From Azorhizobium sp943371865 (lineage in GTDB: Bacteria > Pseudomonadota > Alphaproteobacteria > Rhizobiales > Xanthobacteraceae), in assembly GCF_943371865.1 (NCBI RefSeq), contig NZ_CALRWL010000012.1, forward strand, positions 58,297-122,296: a DNA stretch of 64,000 bases. Reading direction: 5' to 3'. Within the stretch, counting starts at the first letter, position 1. Each line of letters starts with the position of its first letter. Position numbers and translations under genes: made by a program. Under the pieces are notes generated by a model that saw only the letters and a list, made by a program, of their open reading frames with translations, searched no databases and was not told where the DNA came from. Shown here in pieces: positions 56,739 to 64,000 of this stretch.

Positions 56739-57848
56739 ATGCTCGCTTATATCGTTCGCCGCGTGGCCCTGATGGTGCCCACCATCCTCGGCATCATGCT
56801 GGTTTCATTCGTGGTGGTGCAGTTCGCGCCCGGCGGGCCCGTCGAGCGCGTCATCGCGCAATTGACCGGCGATGACGTCTCGGCCACTGCCCGCGTCTCC
56901 GGTGGCGGCGGCGATTTCGCCGGCGGGGCCGCAGCGCCCGGTGCCGGCGGCGGGGCGGATGCCTCCAAATATCGCGGCGCCCAGGGCCTGGACCCCAATT
57001 TCATCAAGGAGCTGGAGAAGCAGTTCGGCTTCGACAAGCCCCCCGCCGAGCGCTTCGCTCTGATGATCTGGAACTATGCCCGGTTCGATTTCGGCCGCTC
57101 CTACTTCCGCGACATCTCGGTGCTGAAGCTGATCGGCGAGAAGCTGCCGGTTTCCATCTCGCTCGGCCTCTGGATGACCCTGCTCACCTATGCCATCTCC
57201 ATCCCCCTGGGCATCTCCAAGGCCATGCGCGACGGCTCGCGCTTTGACGTGTGGACCTCTGCGGTGGTGATCGTGGGCTACGCCATCCCCTCGTTCCTGT
57301 TCGCCATCCTCTTGATCATCCTGTTCGCCGGCGGCTCGTTCCTGGACTGGTTCCCGCTGCGCGGGCTGACCTCGGACAATTGGAGCCAGATGTCCTGGCC
57401 GGCGCGCATCGCCGATTACGCCTGGCATCTGGTGCTGCCGCTCACCTCCATGGTGCTGGGCGCGTTTGCCACCATGACCCTGCTGACCAAGAATTCGTTC
57501 CTGGAAGAGATCCGCAAGCAATATGTCACCACCGCCCGCATGAAGGGCCTGACCGAGCGCAGCGTGCTCTATCGGCACGTGTTCCGGAACGCCATGCTGA
57601 TCGTCATCGCCGGCTTTCCCAGCGCCTTCATCTCGGCCTTCTTCACCGGCTCGCTGCTGATCGAGACCATCTTCTCTCTGGACGGGCTGGGCCTGCTGGG
57701 TTTCGAGAGCGTGCTGAACCGCGACTATCCGGTGGTGTTCGCCACGCTCTACATCTTCTCTTTGGCCGGGCTGCTGATCGGCCTGTTGTCGGATCTCACC
57801 TACATGCTGGTGGATCCGCGCATCGATTTCGACACGCGGGAGGTGTGA
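56739..57848 (+). CDS. Peptide ABC transporter permease (YejB-like)
   Basis: Inner-membrane permease of 369 residues. N-terminal membrane helix MLAYIVRRVALMVPTILGIMLVSFVVVQFAPGGPVERVI is typical; a Gly/Ala-rich periplasmic loop (about residues 50-80) then YRGAQGLDPNFIKELEKQFGFDKP as in YejB. The permease domain ends with the EAA-like cytoplasmic loop EEIRKQYVTTARMKGLTERSVLYRHVFRNA. GAGAG upstream of ATG 56739. Dimerises with the next gene product. Confidence 0.93.
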   Translation: MLAYIVRRVALMVPTILGIMLVSFVVVQFAPGGPVERVIAQLTGDDVSATARVSGGGGDFAGGAAAPGAGGGADASKYRGAQGLDPNFIKELEKQFGFDKPPAERFALMIWNYARFDFGRSYFRDISVLKLIGEKLPVSISLGLWMTLLTYAISIPLGISKAMRDGSRFDVWTSAVVIVGYAIPSFLFAILLIILFAGGSFLDWFPLRGLTSDNWSQMSWPARIADYAWHLVLPLTSMVLGAFATMTLLTKNSFLEEIRKQYVTTARMKGLTERSVLYRHVFRNAMLIVIAGFPSAFISAFFTGSLLIETIFSLDGLGLLGFESVLNRDYPVVFATLYIFSLAGLLIGLLSDLTYMLVDPRIDFDTREV

Positions 57849-57849
57849 C

Positions 57850-59004
57850 ATGGACACCACCCTGGACACCATCGTCCCCCTGGCCGCGCCTCCCCTGAAG
57901 AAGCGCCCGTTCTTCTCGCCGCTGAACCAGCGCCGCATCACCAACTTCCGCCACAACCGGCGGGGCTGGTGGTCGTTCGTGCTGTTCATGGTGATGTTCG
58001 TGCTCAGCCTGTTCGCCGAGTTCATCGCCAACGACAAGCCGATCCTGGTGGAATATGACGGCGGCTATTATGTCCCGGTCCTGCGCGCCTATCCCGAAAC
58101 CCGCTTCGGCGGCGACTTCGAGACCGAGGCGGATTATCGCGACCCCTATCTGCAGAAGCTGATCGCGGAGAAGGGCGGCTGGATGCTCTGGCCGCCGGTG
58201 CATTTCAGCTACCACACCCACAATCTCGACCTGCCGACCCCGGCCCCCTCCCCACCCACCTGGATGCTCACGGAAGCGCAGTGCAAGACGGTGGCCGAGC
58301 GCAAGGGCGTCAACGGCTGTTCGGGCCTGGAATACAATTGGCTGGGCACCGACGACCAGGGCCGCGACGTGCTGGCCCGGCTGCTCTACGGCTTCCGCAT
58401 CTCGGTACTGTTCGGCTTGGCCCTGACGCTGATCTCCTCGGTGATCGGCGTCGCCGCCGGCGCGGTGCAGGGCTATTTCGGCGGCTGGGTCGATCTGCTG
58501 TCGCAACGCTTCATCGAGATCTGGACCTCGATCCCGGCGCTCTATCTGCTGCTCATCATCTCCTCGGTGCTGGTGCCCGGTTTCTGGGTGCTGCTGGGCA
58601 TCCTGCTGCTGTTCTCCTGGGTCTCCCTGGTGGGGCTGGTGCGGGCGGAATTCCTGCGGGCGCGCAATTTCGAATATGTGCAGGCCGCCCGCGCCTTGGG
58701 CGTGGGCAATTTCACCATCATGCTGCGGCATTTGCTGCCCAATGCCATGGTGGCGACGCTGACCTTCCTGCCCTTCATCCTGTCCTCCTCGGTGATGACC
58801 CTGACCGCCTTGGACTTCCTCGGCTTCGGCCTGCCGCCGGGCTCGCCGTCGCTGGGCGAGTTGCTGTCGCAGGGCAAATCCAACATCCAGGCGCCCTGGC
58901 TGGGCCTCACCGGCTTCTTCACCGTGGCCCTGATGCTGAGCCTGCTGATCTTCATCGGCGAAGCGGTGCGCGACGCCTTCGATCCCCGCAAGACCTTCGA
59001 GTGA
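57850..59004 (+). CDS. Peptide ABC transporter permease (YejE-like)
   Basis: A 384-residue DppC-type permease: cytoplasmic N-terminus LNQRRITNFRHNRRGWWSFVLFMVMFVLSLFAEFIANDKP, a large periplasmic loop with YHTHNLDLPTPAPSPPTW, then LGTDDQGRDVLARLLYGFRISV, and the EAA loop EFLRARNFEYVQAARALGVGNFTIMLRHLLPNA. ATG 57850 follows the yejB-like stop by one base, with GGGAGG in the preceding gene as ribosome binding site. Family assignment is firm. Confidence 0.93.
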   Translation: MDTTLDTIVPLAAPPLKKRPFFSPLNQRRITNFRHNRRGWWSFVLFMVMFVLSLFAEFIANDKPILVEYDGGYYVPVLRAYPETRFGGDFETEADYRDPYLQKLIAEKGGWMLWPPVHFSYHTHNLDLPTPAPSPPTWMLTEAQCKTVAERKGVNGCSGLEYNWLGTDDQGRDVLARLLYGFRISVLFGLALTLISSVIGVAAGAVQGYFGGWVDLLSQRFIEIWTSIPALYLLLIISSVLVPGFWVLLGILLLFSWVSLVGLVRAEFLRARNFEYVQAARALGVGNFTIMLRHLLPNAMVATLTFLPFILSSSVMTLTALDFLGFGLPPGSPSLGELLSQGKSNIQAPWLGLTGFFTVALMLSLLIFIGEAVRDAFDPRKTFE

Positions 59005-59018
59005 GGGAGACAGGCCCC

Positions 59019-60650
59019 ATGACTAGCGCTCCCCTCCTGTCCGTGCAGGATCTTTCCGTCGCCTTTCGCCGGCCCAATGGCGAGGCGCTGGCGGTCAGGC
59101 ATGTGTCGTTCGACGTCAAGCCCGGCGAGACCGTCGCCCTGGTGGGAGAGAGCGGCTCGGGCAAGTCGGTGACGGCCCTCTCCATCCTGAAATTGCTGCC
59201 CTATCCCGCCGCCAGCCACCCCTCGGGCAAGATCATCTTCAAGGGGCGCGACCTGCTCACCGCCTCAGAACGCGAGTTGCGCGCCGTGCGCGGCAATGAA
59301 GTCACCATGGTGTTCCAGGAACCCATGAGCTCGCTCAATCCCTTGCACACCATCGACCAGCAGATCGGCGAGATGCTGATCCTGCATCGCGGCCTGTCCG
59401 GCGCGGCGGCGCGCACGCGCATTCTGGAATTGCTGCATGAGGTGGGCATTCCCGATCCCGAAAGCCGCATGGGTGCCTATCCGCACCAACTCTCCGGCGG
59501 TCAGCGCCAGCGGGTGATGATCGCCATGGCGCTCGCCAATGAGCCGGACCTGCTGATCGCCGACGAACCCACCACCGCGCTGGACGTCACCGTCCAGGCG
59601 CAGATCCTGAAGCTTCTCAAGGAGTTGCAGGCCCGCCTCGGCATGGCCATGCTGTTCATCACCCATGATCTGGGCATCGTGCGCAAGATCGCCGACCGGG
59701 TCTGCGTGATGCAGAAGGGCGAGATCGTCGAGCAGGGCGGGGCGGAGGAGACTTTCCAGCACCCGCAGCACCCCTATACCCAGGCGCTGCTGAAGGCCGA
59801 GCCCAAGCCCGACCCGGCCCCGGCCGCGCCGGACGCCAAGGTGGTGGTGGCGGCCGAAGACCTGAAGGTCCACTTCCCCATCAAGCGCGGCATCCTGCGG
59901 CGCACGGTGGGCTATGTGAAGGCGGTGGACGGCATCACCATCGCCATCCATGAAGGGGAAACCCTTGGGGTGGTTGGAGAATCGGGTTCCGGCAAGACCA
60001 CGCTGGGCCTCGCCTTGCTGCGGCTGATCTCCAGCAAGGGGCCGATCCTGTTCCTCGGCGAGCGGGTGGACGGGCTCGGCTTTGCCGGGCTGCGGCCATT
60101 GCGGGCGCATATGCAGATCGTGTTCCAGGACCCGTTCGGGGCGCTCTCGCCGCGCATGTCGATCGCCGACATCGTGGGCGAGGGGTTGCTGGTGCATCAG
60201 AAGGCCCTGACCATCGATGAGCGCGAGGCGCGGGTGATCGCGGCGCTGGAGGATGTGGGGCTCGATCCGGACAGCCGCTTCCGCTATCCCCATGAATTCT
60301 CAGGCGGACAGCGCCAGCGCATCTCCATCGCCCGGGCCATGGCGCTGGAGCCGTCGTTCGTGGTGCTGGACGAGCCCACTTCGGCGCTGGACATGCTGGT
60401 GCAGGCGCAGATCGTCGATCTGCTCCGGGCGCTCCAGCGCAAGAGGTCGCTGACCTATATGTTCATCTCCCATGACCTGCGGGTGGTGTCGGCCCTGGCG
60501 AGCCGTATCCTGGTGATGCGCAACGGAAAAATGGTCGAGGAAGGCCCCGCCCGCGAGGTGTTCGAGCATCCGAAGGAGCCCTATACGAAGGCGCTGTTCG
60601 CCGCCGCCTTCAATCTCGACACCACCCATGCGGGAGTGACCGCGCAGTGA
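59019..60650 (+). CDS. Peptide ABC transporter ATPase, fused double-domain (YejF-like)
   Basis: A 543-residue protein with two complete ABC domains. First: Walker A GESGSGKS, signature LSGGQRQR, Walker B LLIADEPTTALD. Second, from about residue 285: Walker A GESGSGKT, signature FSGGQRQR, Walker B VVLDEPTSALD. Each ends with an oligopeptide-type extension (HPQHPYTQALL; HPKEPYTKALF). Powers the YejB/YejE-like permeases. ATG 59019 is 14 bases after the previous stop. Overlaps the NUDIX gene (GTGA). Confidence 0.94.
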   Translation: MTSAPLLSVQDLSVAFRRPNGEALAVRHVSFDVKPGETVALVGESGSGKSVTALSILKLLPYPAASHPSGKIIFKGRDLLTASERELRAVRGNEVTMVFQEPMSSLNPLHTIDQQIGEMLILHRGLSGAAARTRILELLHEVGIPDPESRMGAYPHQLSGGQRQRVMIAMALANEPDLLIADEPTTALDVTVQAQILKLLKELQARLGMAMLFITHDLGIVRKIADRVCVMQKGEIVEQGGAEETFQHPQHPYTQALLKAEPKPDPAPAAPDAKVVVAAEDLKVHFPIKRGILRRTVGYVKAVDGITIAIHEGETLGVVGESGSGKTTLGLALLRLISSKGPILFLGERVDGLGFAGLRPLRAHMQIVFQDPFGALSPRMSIADIVGEGLLVHQKALTIDEREARVIAALEDVGLDPDSRFRYPHEFSGGQRQRISIARAMALEPSFVVLDEPTSALDMLVQAQIVDLLRALQRKRSLTYMFISHDLRVVSALASRILVMRNGKMVEEGPAREVFEHPKEPYTKALFAAAFNLDTTHAGVTAQ

Positions 60651-61303
60651 CCAAGCTTCCGCTCGAAGATGCCGTGGCGCGGATCGAAATCCTCAATGAC
60701 ACCTTGATCTATCAAGGGTTTCGCCGGTTTGAATCCTATCGTCTCACGCTGCATACCCCCGGCGCGCCGACCATCAGCCAGACCCGGGAGATCCTGCGGG
60801 TGGGCGGGGCGGTGGGGATCGTCGCCATCGACCCGGCCCAGCAGGCCATCGTGCTGCTGCGGCAGTTCCGGCTCACCGCCCACGTGGCCACCGGACGCGG
60901 GGAACTCATTGAAATTCCAGCGGGAATGGTCGAGCCGGGCGAAGACCCCGTGGTCACCGCGCGGCGCGAGTGCATCGAGGAGACCGGGCTCGATCCCCAT
61001 GAGGTCCACCCTTTGTTCACCTGCCTGGTCTCGCCGGGCGCGGTGGACGAACTGGCGCATTTCTTCCTGGCCTTCGTGGACGCCACCGATCTGCCGCAAC
61101 ATACGGGCGCCGCAGGAGAAACCGAGGTCATCCGGCCCTTCCTGGTGCCCTTGGACGAGGCGTTGGCGACCCTGGACAGCGGCGCCCATCTGGCCAATGG
61201 CTATCTGCGGATGGGGCTGATGTGGGTGGCGCTGCACCGGGACGAGGTCGCCGAACGGGGGCGGGCCTGGCAGGCCAAGTGGGCGCCGGTCGCGGCGGAA
61301 TAA
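60647..61303 (+). CDS. NUDIX hydrolase, ADP-ribose pyrophosphatase-like
   Basis: A 218-residue hydrolase resembling NudF-type ADP-sugar pyrophosphatases. The strand-rich N-terminus leads to VVRGGAVGIVAIDP-type VGGAVGIVAIDPAQQAIVLLRQFR, then IEIPAGMVEPGEDPVVTARRECIEETGLD, a full Nudix box with the IPAG lead-in typical of ADP-ribose pyrophosphatases. GTG 60647 overlaps the transporter ATPase stop by four bases, so it is co-translated with the operon; a metabolic link with peptide import is not obvious. Confidence 0.88.
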   Translation: MTKLPLEDAVARIEILNDTLIYQGFRRFESYRLTLHTPGAPTISQTREILRVGGAVGIVAIDPAQQAIVLLRQFRLTAHVATGRGELIEIPAGMVEPGEDPVVTARRECIEETGLDPHEVHPLFTCLVSPGAVDELAHFFLAFVDATDLPQHTGAAGETEVIRPFLVPLDEALATLDSGAHLANGYLRMGLMWVALHRDEVAERGRAWQAKWAPVAAE

Positions 61304-61339
61304 ACCGGTTTCGCTCCGCAATTCCCCACGACGTCCCCG

Positions 61340-61550
61340 GTGTCACACGACACGCTGGGTGTGAACGCGGCATGACACGAACCGACACGCGGAAGTAGCA
61401 CGCCCGGCCTCTTACCTGTGCCACGCAAACCACGATCGCCACCGATCCGGAGGCCCGGCCCGCGCCTCGGCCCGCCACCCGGCCGTGGTCCGGGAACTGT
61501 CACCCAAGTGTCACGCTCCGCCCGTAGGGAGCGCGGTGGGATTTGGGGGA
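61340..61550 (+). promoter_or_regulatory. Region of repeated TGTCAC/GACAC motifs upstream of second autotransporter
   Basis: Between the NUDIX and autotransporter genes, GTGTC-ACAC-GACAC forms a small inverted repeat near 61340-61353; further GACACG copies follow within 40 bases, and TGTCAC-N5-TGTCAC lies at about 61498-61514. Closer to the start, CGCTCC/GGAGCG makes a hairpin. The concentration of one hexamer in 200 bases suggests an operator region, but no known regulator site was matched. Confidence 0.35.
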
Positions 61551-61559
61551 TTTGCGCAC

Positions 61560-64000
61560 ATGATCGGTCTGACGTCGTCCGCCTCGCGGCTTGCCCTGGT
61601 TTGCGCGCTCGCCTGCGCGCCGGTTCCGGTGCTGGCGGCCAGCTTCAGCATCACCAGCGGCTCGACCACCACCACGGCGCAGAGCCTGACCGGCACCCAG
61701 ACCGGCACCATTGCCGCCGGCGGCACGCTGGCCACCACCGCCAGCAGCGTCAGCTTCGGCGTCGGCACCAATCTGGTGCTGACCAATGTGGGCGCCATCA
61801 CCTCCGGCAACCGGGCGCTGGACACCGTCTCCGGCGTCACCGGCCTGGTCACGGTGAACAACAGCGGCACCATCACCGCCACCGATGACGGCTTCCGCAT
61901 CAACGGCACCTTCGCCTCGGGCACGCTGCTGCTGACCAATAGCGGCACCATCTCCTCCACCACCGGCCAGGGGCTGGATTTCGACAAGGCCACCGCCACC
62001 TCGGCCTCGGTCACCATCAACAATTCCGGCAGCATCCTCGCCAGCGGCTCGGGCGGCTCGGACGCGGTGCGCCTGGGCGGCGGCACCATCGCCCTGACCA
62101 ATTCCGGCACCATCGCCACCACCACCGCGGGCAAGCGGGCGATCAAGTTCGACAGTGCCAGCAATATCGAGACCCTGACGTCGTTCACCCTCACCAACAC
62201 CGCCACCGGCCTGATCTCGGGCACGGACGACGCCATCAAGATCGCCGGCAATGCGGGCAGCACCTCGGCGGCGGTGATTGTCATCGACAATGCCGGCACC
62301 ATCCGCTCCACGGCGGGTGGCCAGGGCATCGATCTGGGCGACCTGGTCTCGCCCAATCTGAAGATCACCATCACCAACCAGTCCACCGGCCTGATCACCG
62401 CCTCGGACAATGACGGCATCAAGGCCGGCATGAATACGGTGGTGAACAATTACGGCACCATTTCTTCGAACTACACCACCACCTCGGCGGATGTGCAGAA
62501 CTTCTCCGCGGTCAAGTTCGACGGCGCCTCCGGAACGGTGCACAATTATGCCGGCGGGGTGATCTCGGGCGCCTATCACGGCATCAAGGCCTCCGGCCTC
62601 ACCGACAACATCACCGTCATCAACGATGCCGGGGCCAGCATCACCGGCCGCAACGGCTCGGGCGTGAATTCCAACGGCACCGGCTCGGTGCTGAACTATG
62701 GCACCATCACCGGCTCGTTCGATGCCGCCGCCAGCTTCGGCGATGGCGACGGCGTGGATATCGACGGCATCGGCACCATCACCAATTACGGCACCATCCA
62801 GGCCCTGGGCTCCAAGGGCACCAAGCCGGGCGAGACCAAGCCCAGCACCAGCGAGGGCATCGCCATCGGCGGCGGCACCATCGTCAACGGCTCGGCCAGC
62901 GCGCGCACCGCGCTGATCTCCGGCGCCAACAACGGCATATTGGCGGACAACAGCAACAGCGGCGACATCTTCGGCGCGATGAGCGTCACCAATTACGGCA
63001 CCATCCAGGGCCTGAACGGCTACGGCATCCAGATCGTCAATGCCGCCGGCACTTTCAGCAACACCATCGTCAACTATGGCTCCATCACCGGCACCACCTA
63101 TGCGGTGGCCATGGGCAATGGCAACGATCTGTTCGTCTATGAGGCCGGCTCCAGCGTCACCGGCGCGGTGATGGCCCAGGGCGGCACTGACACCCTGCGC
63201 CTCGGCGAGGTGGCCGGCAGCTTCAACCTCAATCTGCTGGGCAATGCCGCCACCTACCAGGGCTTCGAGTTCCTGGACATCCAGTCCGGCTCGGCCTGGT
63301 CGCTCACCGGCACCACCACCTTCTCCGGCAACACCACGGTCACCAGCGCCAGCCTGACCCTCAACAATGCCTCGCTGGCCTCGTCCTTCGTCACGGTCAG
63401 CGGCTCCGGGTCGCTGCTGGCGGGCACCGGCACCATCGGCGGCCTGGCGGCGGCGTCCGGCTCCACCATCTCCCCCGGCCTCACCGCCGGCACGCTGGGC
63501 ACCTTGAACGTGAACGGCGCGGCCAGCTTCGCCAGCGGCTCCACTTATGCGGTGACGGTGAACAGCGCCGGCGCCAGCGACCGCCTCGCGGTCACCGGCA
63601 AGACCACGCTGTCCTCCGGCGCGACGGTTTCGGTGCAGGCGCTCTCCGGCAGCTATGGCAATTTCAGCCAGCCTTACACCATCCTCACCTCGGCGGGCGG
63701 CGTCTCGGGCACGTTCGGGTCGGTCAGCTCCAACATGGCCTTCCTCACCCCGGTGCTGAGCTATGACGCCAATGACGTCTATCTGGCGCTGAACCGCAAT
63801 GATGTGAGCTTCGCCAGCGTCACCACCACCGCCAATGCCCGGAATGCCGCCGCTGCGGTGCAGGCGGGCGGCAGCGGCACGGCGCTCTATCAGGCGCTGA
63901 TCACCGGCACGGTGGCCTCGGCCCAGAGCGCGTTCCAATTGCTCTCCGGCGAGGCCCAGGCCTCGCTCGGCACCACCTTGTTCAGCCAGAACCAGCTCAT
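61560..64000 (+). CDS. Autotransporter with beta-helical passenger, 3'-truncated by window edge
   Basis: An 813-codon 5' part of a type Va autotransporter. ATG 61560 is preceded by GGGGGA. Signal peptide ASRLALVCALACAPVPVLAA, then a passenger built of short repeats around NSGTI, NNSGTI, TNYGTI (about every 30-50 residues), typical of right-handed beta-helices. From about residue 570, GGTDTLRLGEVAGSFNLN and LLAGTGTIGGLAAASGSTISPGLTAGTLGTLNVNG mark the autotransporter-associated repeat and junction region (AC1-like), after which the beta-barrel should lie beyond base 64000. Different repeat class from the giant adhesin at 28-38 kb. Confidence 0.9.
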   Translation, partial: MIGLTSSASRLALVCALACAPVPVLAASFSITSGSTTTTAQSLTGTQTGTIAAGGTLATTASSVSFGVGTNLVLTNVGAITSGNRALDTVSGVTGLVTVNNSGTITATDDGFRINGTFASGTLLLTNSGTISSTTGQGLDFDKATATSASVTINNSGSILASGSGGSDAVRLGGGTIALTNSGTIATTTAGKRAIKFDSASNIETLTSFTLTNTATGLISGTDDAIKIAGNAGSTSAAVIVIDNAGTIRSTAGGQGIDLGDLVSPNLKITITNQSTGLITASDNDGIKAGMNTVVNNYGTISSNYTTTSADVQNFSAVKFDGASGTVHNYAGGVISGAYHGIKASGLTDNITVINDAGASITGRNGSGVNSNGTGSVLNYGTITGSFDAAASFGDGDGVDIDGIGTITNYGTIQALGSKGTKPGETKPSTSEGIAIGGGTIVNGSASARTALISGANNGILADNSNSGDIFGAMSVTNYGTIQGLNGYGIQIVNAAGTFSNTIVNYGSITGTTYAVAMGNGNDLFVYEAGSSVTGAVMAQGGTDTLRLGEVAGSFNLNLLGNAATYQGFEFLDIQSGSAWSLTGTTTFSGNTTVTSASLTLNNASLASSFVTVSGSGSLLAGTGTIGGLAAASGSTISPGLTAGTLGTLNVNGAASFASGSTYAVTVNSAGASDRLAVTGKTTLSSGATVSVQALSGSYGNFSQPYTILTSAGGVSGTFGSVSSNMAFLTPVLSYDANDVYLALNRNDVSFASVTTTANARNAAAAVQAGGSGTALYQALITGTVASAQSAFQLLSGEAQASLGTTLFSQNQL

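Noticed and set aside
56880..56985. Gly/Ala-rich insertion in the YejB-like permease
   Set aside because: YejB homologues commonly have a Gly-rich loop followed by YRGxxGLDP at this point, so it is a normal family trait.

Overview
The window is high-GC DNA with the look of an alphaproteobacterium of the Hyphomicrobiales, most likely Xanthobacteraceae (Xanthobacter/Azorhizobium type). This is inferred from gene content and order: the large NAD-glutamate dehydrogenase, metX-metW, helicase/S4/fdxA cluster, membrane-anchored CycM, ffs-dnaX-ybaB-recR neighbourhood, the 'CTAGAGCGTTTTCGAGCGAA' type palindromic repeat and giant glycine-rich autotransporters. No replication, conjugation or complete phage module is visible, so it reads as chromosome.

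Layout. 1-10.3 kb: housekeeping (3' part of NAD-GDH, a UMF1-type MFS transporter, small proteins, cupin, glyoxalase II, a methyltransferase, metX-metW). 10.4-14.8 kb: SUV3-like RNA helicase, S4 RNA-binding protein and ferredoxin FdxA, preceded by a cluster of LexA-box-like direct repeats. 14.9-18.9 kb: accessory locus with six homologous ~121-residue proteins of unknown function (one broken by a single stop codon) around a gene carrying the PRMPAGTGEGGQW motif known from polymorphic-toxin/phage-associated proteins; it looks like a toxin with a tandem immunity-like array. 19-24.3 kb: secreted choloylglycine-hydrolase-like enzyme, a decayed FAD-oxidase C-terminus, then a strikingly AT-rich two-gene unit of unrecognised function (21246-23634) and more gene debris. 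24.3-27.4 kb: prfC, dapD, tRNA-Ser(GGA).

28-38.4 kb: one minus-strand gene for a 3459-residue autotransporter with about 38 AQS(I/V)GGGGG-type repeats, with a divergent winged-helix-like regulator beside it. 39.3-52.7 kb: core genes (MDR oxidoreductase, recR, HPP-CBS membrane protein coupled to a group III truncated haemoglobin, ybaB, dnaX, SRP RNA, nudC, NCS2 permease, pheA-kdsB, cycM). 52.9-61.3 kb: a Yej-type peptide ABC transporter operon with two consecutive substrate-binding proteins (one Sec-type, one Tat-type signal) and a terminal NUDIX hydrolase. 61.56 kb to the end: 5' part of a second autotransporter running out of the window.

The two best candidates for an undescribed system are the toxin/immunity-like array at 14.9-18.9 kb and the AT-rich gene pair at 21.2-23.6 kb. 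Neither could be assigned by homology here; all functional statements about them are inference from architecture.
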